Shown one piece after another: positions 58,656-64,000 of a stretch of 64,000 nucleotides of DNA. The stretch's first letter is position 1; every line of letters starts with the position of its first letter. The translations under genes were made by a program, and so were the position numbers. Origin of the DNA: Bacteroidota bacterium (lineage in GTDB: Bacteria > Bacteroidota > Bacteroidia > Chitinophagales > Chitinophagaceae); assembly GCA_018268055.1 (NCBI GenBank), contig JAFDXF010000011.1, positions 21,302 through 85,301 of the forward strand. The letters are read 5' to 3'. The notes beneath the pieces are model-generated. The model had not been told where the DNA came from and made no database searches. It was given only the letters and a program-made list of their open reading frames with translations.

Positions 58656-59990
58656 TTAGTCAACCTTTCTCAGTGTTGCTGCCTTTTCATCCTTATCGCT
58701 AAACATATAAAACACATATCCCAACACCGAAATGATTACTACTGTGATAATAAACCACAAGCCATTTTCTGGTATTTTAGCTGTAATACCAGTAATAATA
58801 TTCCCGGAACCAGAACTTCTTTCTGCTATCCATGCCATTGCTGCAATAGCTGCCAGTACTGCCAGCAATATTCTAAACCATTTGTAAAAAGGTGTTTTAC
58901 TCAACAGTATAAGCCATGGTACTATAAGGGCTACAATGAAAAGCTGCATAAACTCAATGCCCATGTTAAAGCCCAGGATGCTCAATGCCAGTGTGCCTGC
59001 TCCTAATTTTAAATTGGATAAGATAGTAGCAAATGCCAATCCATGAATCAATCCAAAACCTGCAGCTACATACATTTCTTTGCCGGGGAAAATTGGATAA
59101 ATAGCATGAATGGCGGAAACTAAAATGGAAAAGGCTATCAATATCTCAACAGGCTGGGTGGGCAATTTTAACCAGCCCAAAGCACCAATCAATAAAGTAA
59201 TGGAATGGCCAATAGTAAAAGCGGTTGTAATCTTTACAAGCCGTGCAATACTGTATTTTGTTCCGCCAAATTTGCCCCACTGTTTTCCATTAATCAATAA
59301 CATGGCGGGCAGTAGCAACACAATCAAAAATAATAAATGGTCAGTGCCTTCTTTAATATGTCTTGTTCCTAAAACAAACATGTTTTTAAAGCCTTTCCAC
59401 CGGCTTCCCTTTTCTAAGTTTATCTCCATCGGCTCTATAATATTGTCCCTTACATTCCAGCCAATTACTCTTGCTTCTTCAGAATGATTATCATTATCTA
59501 TATTGCCTGTTTCCCAATCGCTGCGGATATTTACAAGTGCTACATGATTCATCACCTGGTGCATTATTACATCATAGTCCAGCATAAACTTTCGGGTATC
59601 TTCATTTGGCTGCGGTTTTAAAATTACGGTTGCTATAACTTCCCAATAATCAATTCCACTTTCAATGTATTTTCCTTTATCCATTTTAAGCGAAACTATC
59701 TCTATTGCCCAGGGTTTTTCTTTTTTTACATAGGCATGAATGTGATTTTGAAGATATTCCCTTAACTGGCTACCAAACCTGTCAATTATAGTTTCCGGTG
59801 ATTTTGAAATATTATTGCCAAATGCCAGTTCTAACTCCGGAACGGGCATTTGTATTTCCATAGCAACTCTGCCGGGACTTACATCTAAAAAAATAAGTGT
59901 ATTGGGCGACTGGTGTGCAAATGAGTTTTCCGGTATCAGCGCCGAAAACAAAATAACCCCACTTAAAAAAAACAGCCGCCATCTTTTCAT
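58656..59990 (-). CDS. HupE/UreJ-type membrane protein
   Basis: 444 aa from the ATG at 59990, which gives a good signal peptide (MKRWRLFFLSGVILFSALIPENSFA). An ATG at 60026 would add 12 residues and is possible. The extracytoplasmic domain (about 26-200) is followed by six or seven helices with the HupE/UreJ_2 signatures GTRHIKEGTDHLLFLI (about 208-223), TAFTIGHSITLL, GFGLIHGLAFA and GFNMGIEFMQL. Family members include nickel and cobalt permeases, and conserved His/Asp pairs fit that, though the metal cannot be told. A terminator-like hairpin covers the start region. It sits between two DUF3500 genes. Confidence 0.85.
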   Translation of the reverse strand: MKRWRLFFLSGVILFSALIPENSFAHQSPNTLIFLDVSPGRVAMEIQMPVPELELAFGNNISKSPETIIDRFGSQLREYLQNHIHAYVKKEKPWAIEIVSLKMDKGKYIESGIDYWEVIATVILKPQPNEDTRKFMLDYDVIMHQVMNHVALVNIRSDWETGNIDNDNHSEEARVIGWNVRDNIIEPMEINLEKGSRWKGFKNMFVLGTRHIKEGTDHLLFLIVLLLPAMLLINGKQWGKFGGTKYSIARLVKITTAFTIGHSITLLIGALGWLKLPTQPVEILIAFSILVSAIHAIYPIFPGKEMYVAAGFGLIHGLAFATILSNLKLGAGTLALSILGFNMGIEFMQLFIVALIVPWLILLSKTPFYKWFRILLAVLAAIAAMAWIAERSSGSGNIITGITAKIPENGLWFIITVVIISVLGYVFYMFSDKDEKAATLRKVD

Positions 59991-60002
59991 CAGGCGGCTG
60001 TT
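59965..60002 (-). terminator. Intrinsic-terminator hairpin overlapping the start of the HupE-like gene
   Basis: Perfect 10-bp GC-rich stem aacagccgcc / ggcggctgtt (60002-59993 with 59980-59971), 12-nt loop containing the ATG at 59990, and eight T on the minus strand (59972-59965) that encode part of the signal peptide. By structure it is a canonical terminator at the boundary between the DUF3500 lipoprotein gene and the permease gene. Confidence 0.8.
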
Positions 60003-60042
60003 TACAAAAATGCTGTTGTATAACATGGTTTTTCTTTCTAAG

Positions 60043-61761
60043 TTATAATCCAATATAATCCCTTGCCTGGTCTCTCATTACTGTATGATAGTGGATTTGA
60101 CCTGTGATTACCACACCACTCTGACAAACAAATTCTATCCAGCAGCTTGGCCCATCAATCCTTACATAGTCTGTATTAGCTGTTAAGAATGAACTTGCAT
60201 TGCCTGCTGTTGCACTGGTATTACTTGCATAGCATACATAAGTATTGGCCAATTCACTTTGATAGGTAGCAAGATATGTTGCCGCAGTAGTTGCATCAAG
60301 GTCATTTACCCACTCGGCAATCGCTGCTAATACTTTTGCCTGTGCCGTAGAACTCAGGGTACTAACTTTTATACCTTGTTTTGTGGTTGGAAAGGTATTG
60401 GTAGTAGAGCCGGGCACCATTAAACAATCAGAAAAGGTAGTGCTAAGTTTAGCTGAAGTTAGCTCTGTGCTTGTAAATGAACCTAACATTTGCTGCATGG
60501 CATTATGTTCTGATTCAATGGGGCCACTATATGTAGTACCGCTATAAGTAAATGAACCCTTTGGTTCAACTGCTTCATGCAATGGCGTAATGCTTATTAC
60601 CTGACTGTTGTTATAAGTTATATTTTGTGCATAATGATGGCCGCCAAATTGCAGCATCCATTTGCCGGTAGTGCTGGGTGTGCCCAAAAAAGCAATTACA
60701 TAATTTCCCTCAGAGTATCCACTTGCTGTTTGTCCAAGATAACTATCTGCTTTTCTTATTTGATTGAATTCGTCATACCCATTACCGGTTGTTGTGCCCG
60801 ATGCTGCCTGTATTACAGCAATAGCCGCAGTTTGCTGGGCTGTGGTAAGGCTGCTGAATAATAATCCATTGCGGCAGCTTAATCCACATGGCAGGTTTGA
60901 CCATCTCTTTGCGTTGGTAAGGTTTAATGTTAGTACTACACTTGCCTGTTGAGTTGTTGTAAGTGTTGCTAAAAATTCATTTGCCAGGCAAACGATTTTT
61001 GCTACTCCGGTTTGCGATGCACAACTGGCAGATGCTGTGTTTACAGTTAAAGCCAATGTGCAAGACTGTCCACCAAAGGTAATAGCGAAAGATGCAGTAC
61101 CGGATGATGTTGGTGTACCTGTAATATTATAAGTTATGTTACCTGCACCGCTTGCTAATGTGCCTGCTGCTAAAGTTGCAGTTAAACCAGTTACACCGGT
61201 AGATGAAATAGCGGCACCTGCTGAATAGGCAAGCCCGTTACCCCCAGTATAAGGTACAAGACCTGTGCCTGTATAAGCAACATTGATAGTGGCACTTGAT
61301 GAAAATGTAGTACTGGCACAAGTTAAAGCGGTTACTGTAGCCGTGCCGCCTGTTGCAGCATTTACTGTAAGCGTTAAAGTACAGGTTTGTCCACCAAATG
61401 ATAAAGCAAACGATGCTGTACCAGAAGTAGTGGGTGTGCCACTAATAGCATAACTTAAATTTCCTGCCCCACTTGCCAGCGTACCAGCACTTAATGTTGC
61501 AGTTAGTCCGGAAACCCCTGTTGAAGAAATTCCAGCACCTGCTGAATAAGCTACTCCATTGCCGCCGGTGTATGGTACAGTTGCAGTACCAGAATATGCT
61601 ACATTGATAGTTGCAGCTGCTGAAAATGTAGCTGATGAACAGTTTAAAGCAGAAATACTTGCAGCAGTAGTACCGCTGCCGCTTTTGTCTTTTTTACAGG
61701 CAATAAAAACTGCCGAGGTTAATAATGCAGACACAAAGAGGAATAAGAGTTTTTGTTTCAT
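60043..61761 (-). CDS. DUF3500 lipoprotein with two N-terminal Ig-like repeats
   Basis: 572 aa. Lipobox FIAC with Cys22 as anchor. Two nearly identical beta-sandwich units follow (about 36-134 and 143-241), each with TINVAYxGTxxVPYTGGNG, then the DUF3500 domain (about 250-572) with RWSNLPCGLSCRNG, WMLQFGGHHYAQNITY (His375-His376), VEPKGSF, SDCLM and IHYHTVMRD (His557, His559). It matches the other DUF3500 protein along its whole domain. It has no type IX tail, so one paralogue is a lipoprotein and the other is secreted. It is the first structural gene after the kinase/regulator pair, with a 207-bp gap. Confidence 0.87.
   Translation of the reverse strand: MKQKLLFLFVSALLTSAVFIACKKDKSGSGTTAASISALNCSSATFSAAATINVAYSGTATVPYTGGNGVAYSAGAGISSTGVSGLTATLSAGTLASGAGNLSYAISGTPTTSGTASFALSFGGQTCTLTLTVNAATGGTATVTALTCASTTFSSSATINVAYTGTGLVPYTGGNGLAYSAGAAISSTGVTGLTATLAAGTLASGAGNITYNITGTPTSSGTASFAITFGGQSCTLALTVNTASASCASQTGVAKIVCLANEFLATLTTTQQASVVLTLNLTNAKRWSNLPCGLSCRNGLLFSSLTTAQQTAAIAVIQAASGTTTGNGYDEFNQIRKADSYLGQTASGYSEGNYVIAFLGTPSTTGKWMLQFGGHHYAQNITYNNSQVISITPLHEAVEPKGSFTYSGTTYSGPIESEHNAMQQMLGSFTSTELTSAKLSTTFSDCLMVPGSTTNTFPTTKQGIKVSTLSSTAQAKVLAAIAEWVNDLDATTAATYLATYQSELANTYVCYASNTSATAGNASSFLTANTDYVRIDGPSCWIEFVCQSGVVITGQIHYHTVMRDQARDYIGL
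61041..61656 (-). repeat. Tandem coding repeat, about 321-bp period
   Basis: Two copies (about 61656-61362 and 61335-61041) encode the paired Ig-like units of the DUF3500 lipoprotein. Similarity is visible at DNA level (for example ccagtataaggtac and gcacctgctgaata blocks), which points to a recent duplication and a potential for copy-number change. Confidence 0.75.
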
Positions 61762-61968
61762 ACAATTTAATTTTAGTGTTACTAATGAGGATATAGAATT
61801 GTTACATATCGCAAAACATTGCCACAGTCATTCTATAATTCATAAATCAGCTATCGGTTACAAAAATCACAACAATGTTTAATGGGAAAAAGCTAATTGT
61901 GGTAAATAGGGTGATTTCTGTGGCGAATGCCTGAATAAGATGGTTCCTACCGATTTTATGACAGGCAA

Positions 61969-62664
61969 TTATCTTTTGAATAAAGAAATAAAATCGTCCT
62001 CATAGCTTTTGCCAATCGGTATTTCTTCGCCAGCGATGGAAATTATTTTATTGCGTACAGCATCTATACGATTGAAGGGAATTATATATGACCGGTGAAC
62101 CCTTATAAAATTATTCTCAGGCAGATTATCCTGTAATGCTTTCATTGTCATTCTTACCACAACTGGCTGTTGCTTACTCAAATGAATTTTCAGGTAATTA
62201 TCAAGCCCTTCAATAAAAAGAATATCAGCAAGGGTAATCTTCACCACTCCATAATCGGCTTTCAGCATCAGGTATTTTTCCTTCTCACTTCCCGGTGCAT
62301 TGTTAATTAAATTATGGGTTTCATTGGCTTTTCTTACTGCCTTTTCAAACCGTGAAAGTGTATAAGGCTTCAATAAATAATCAATTGCACCTGCGTCATA
62401 ACTTTCCACAGCATACTCACTGTAGGATGTTGTAAAAATGAGCATGGGCTTATGCTGAAGTGATTTGTAAAATTCCATGCCCGACATAGCAGGCATATTA
62501 ATATCCAGAAATAATAAATCAACAGGGTTTTTCTCCAGGTACTGAAGGGCTACTCCTGCTTTGGTAAACCCCTTTTCGTATTGCAGAAAATCAAAATTAC
62601 CGCAATAGGTTTCAATGAGGTCAAGAGCAAGGGGTTCGTCATCAACGGCTACTGTTTTCATCAT
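61969..62664 (-). CDS. LytTR-family response regulator
   Basis: 231 aa. Receiver domain with Asp8/Asp9 (VAVDDEP), phosphoacceptor Asp54 in LLFLDINMPAMSG and Lys near 104 (LLKPY). The C-terminal LytTR DNA-binding domain (about 135-230) has YLKIHLSKQQPVVVRMTMKAL, FIRVHRSYIIPFNRI and IPIGKSYED. It overlaps the kinase stop by 4 bp (62661-62664), so the two form an operon. Its likely targets are the genes just downstream on the same strand. Confidence 0.95.
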   Translation of the reverse strand: MMKTVAVDDEPLALDLIETYCGNFDFLQYEKGFTKAGVALQYLEKNPVDLLFLDINMPAMSGMEFYKSLQHKPMLIFTTSYSEYAVESYDAGAIDYLLKPYTLSRFEKAVRKANETHNLINNAPGSEKEKYLMLKADYGVVKITLADILFIEGLDNYLKIHLSKQQPVVVRMTMKALQDNLPENNFIRVHRSYIIPFNRIDAVRNKIISIAGEEIPIGKSYEDDFISLFKR

Positions 62665-63725
62665 ACTAATGCTATTGACAGGTGTACAGAATAGGTTTCC
62701 TTATTCTCATTTATAGTGAGAGAATGTTTGCCAGCATAAAGGTGTTTTAGCCGCTCTGCAGTATTTGAAATGCCAATTCCAGTAGAATCAATTTTATCGG
62801 CAAGCGGAACTTTTTTGTTATAAGCAAATAAGCTAAGTCCGCCATCAGTCATTTGAATTTTTACATTCACCACACACTCATCCACATCGGGATTTACACC
62901 ATATTTAAAAGCATTTTCAATATAGGTAATCAGGATTAGCGGGGCTATTTCCAAAACGCCGGGTTCGCCGGAGAAATTAAAACGTATTTCTGCCGTATTG
63001 CCAACCCGAGCCTTTTGCAATTCTATGTAATTACGAATATATTCCACTTCTTCTTTGAGTGGTATTTTATACCGGCTTGCATCCTTGATGATATATCGCA
63101 TCAAGCCGGAGAGGTTCAAAAGGGCTTCCGCTGCCCTGTCGTCCTTTTTTACAGATAAAGAATAAATAATATTGAGTGTATTGAACAGAAAATGAGGGTT
63201 TATTTGCGATTTCAAAGAGGATAATTCCGCTTTCAGTTTTTCTTCTCTTATTTCTGCCATTTGCACTCTTGTACGCAGCAGGAAAGAAAAGAACAATGCA
63301 ATAAAAAAGAGATAAAAATGATGCTTTAGCTCATTGAACATAAAAGAGTAAATGCCTGGCTCCTTAGCGGAAAGAGGATTTAGCGGCGCAGGCTTAAACG
63401 GCGGAGGTGGCCCTTGCGGGCCTGCGGTAAACCTTCCGGTTAGTAGGGAAGGCAGCATGAAAACGACTGCAAGGGCAAGCAATACCAATACAACATATAT
63501 TAAGTACTGTTTATTAAAATAATATTTTGAAACTAATACATAGTAGTTGATATAAAAAAAAACGAGCAGCAGAAAGTTGCCTATGATATCCCTGATAAAA
63601 GGATTTGTAATGGTAAGAAAAGGCTCACCCTGCGGCCTTGTTGATAAAAGAATTGGGATAATAAGGAATAAAGCGCAAAATAAAATATGCCTGAAAATAT
63701 TTTTTCTTAATTCAGTAATTACCAT
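62661..63725 (-). CDS. LytS-type sensor histidine kinase
   Basis: 354 aa. Four membrane helices in the first 150 residues (about 12-28, 48-66, 75-95, 137-150) with a Pro-rich external loop (GPQGPPPPFKPAPLNPL, about 102-118). The kinase core is the His_kinase family form: QINPHFLFNTLN with His178, YIENAFKYGV and the G-box GIGISNTAERLKHLY. It phosphorylates the adjacent LytTR regulator. No separate sensor domain is seen, so the membrane part or loop probably senses the signal. Confidence 0.93.
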   Translation of the reverse strand: MVITELRKNIFRHILFCALFLIIPILLSTRPQGEPFLTITNPFIRDIIGNFLLLVFFYINYYVLVSKYYFNKQYLIYVVLVLLALAVVFMLPSLLTGRFTAGPQGPPPPFKPAPLNPLSAKEPGIYSFMFNELKHHFYLFFIALFFSFLLRTRVQMAEIREEKLKAELSSLKSQINPHFLFNTLNIIYSLSVKKDDRAAEALLNLSGLMRYIIKDASRYKIPLKEEVEYIRNYIELQKARVGNTAEIRFNFSGEPGVLEIAPLILITYIENAFKYGVNPDVDECVVNVKIQMTDGGLSLFAYNKKVPLADKIDSTGIGISNTAERLKHLYAGKHSLTINENKETYSVHLSIALV

Positions 63726-63861
63726 TTGTTCAAATTATTTTATAAAGTTCGGCTTTCATTTGAAGTTATGTGAACTTATGGGGTAAACTTTTATTTTGTA
63801 GGGGTATAATAGCTAATTGATACTTTTATATGTGCAGATGATTATTCAAATGTTCCAATTA

Positions 63862-64000
63862 TTATTCTACTGCTGATAGATAACGCAGTTCTTGAAGATA
63901 AAGTTTGCGGGTAAGATTGCTGTAATGGCCAAGGGCCATCATGTCAGCGGTTCGTTGCAGGGCATTCACTGCAAAGGGTGTTAGCGTTTTTTTTCCATAA
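63862..64000 (-). pseudogene. N-terminal remnant of a tyrosine recombinase (integrase)
   Basis: On the minus strand a frame reads TLTPFAVNALQRTADMM then ALGHYSNLTRKLYLQELRYL and stops at 63862, about 45 aa, the SAM-like N-terminal domain typical of phage-type integrases (YS-x2-T-x3-Y-x3-LR). The ATG at 63998 is out of frame with it because of an A8 run; nine A would restore ATG GAA AAA AAA ACG. Nothing integrase-like continues past the stop. It looks like a broken left-over of a mobile element. Confidence 0.4.

Overview
The window reads as chromosomal DNA of a member of the Bacteroidota, most likely the Chitinophagaceae or a close relative. The support is AT-rich DNA, a SusC/SusD pair, several CarboxypepD_reg/TonB-plug/barrel outer-membrane proteins, a DUF1800/DUF1501 pair, a type IX secretion C-terminal tail, and promoters of the Bacteroidota type (TTTG, about 19 nt, TAnnTTTG) in place of Shine-Dalgarno-rich starts. 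No rRNA, tRNA or CRISPR array was seen.

Left part (1-44.9 kb): mostly core genes with envelope genes between them. Going right there are a partial DUF937-like gene, VanZ and GcvH, an outer-membrane barrel protein, a cyclophilin, SerS, an AlkB-type monooxygenase, DUF1800/DUF1501, IleS with a DksA-like protein carrying a histone-H1-like tail, MutY, an HU-type protein, a tiny COX24-like ribosomal protein whose frame is broken at an A8 run, RNase G, SusD/SusC, a zinc metallopeptidase, RadA-ComF, a beta-helix lipoprotein, glutathione peroxidase, a SulP transporter, HolB, RicT, a YjdI/YjdJ-like pair, a metallo-beta-lactamase-fold hydrolase, two large envelope proteins and GyrB.

Middle part (45.0-54.6 kb): a DUF4143 AAA ATPase and a complete ilvE-D-B-N-C-A operon for isoleucine/valine synthesis, all on the minus strand. 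The operon has a consensus promoter followed by two consecutive attenuator modules. Each module is a short isoleucine-rich leader ORF, a segment able to form an antiterminator, and an intrinsic terminator. A matching 19-bp sequence in direct orientation lies at each edge of this block (45061-45079 and 54351-54369), so the block may have been inserted or transferred as a unit.

Right part (54.6-64 kb): a minus-strand cluster of LytS-type kinase, LytTR regulator, DUF3500 lipoprotein, HupE/UreJ-type membrane protein, DUF3500 protein with a type IX sorting tail, and TonB-dependent receptor. The composition suggests a regulated envelope uptake system, perhaps for a transition metal, with two paralogous surface or secreted DUF3500 proteins. 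A strong intrinsic-terminator hairpin overlaps the start of the HupE-like gene. A tyrosine-recombinase N-terminal remnant ends the window.

The best candidates for something undescribed are the tandem isoleucine attenuators and the DUF3500/HupE/TonB-receptor locus.
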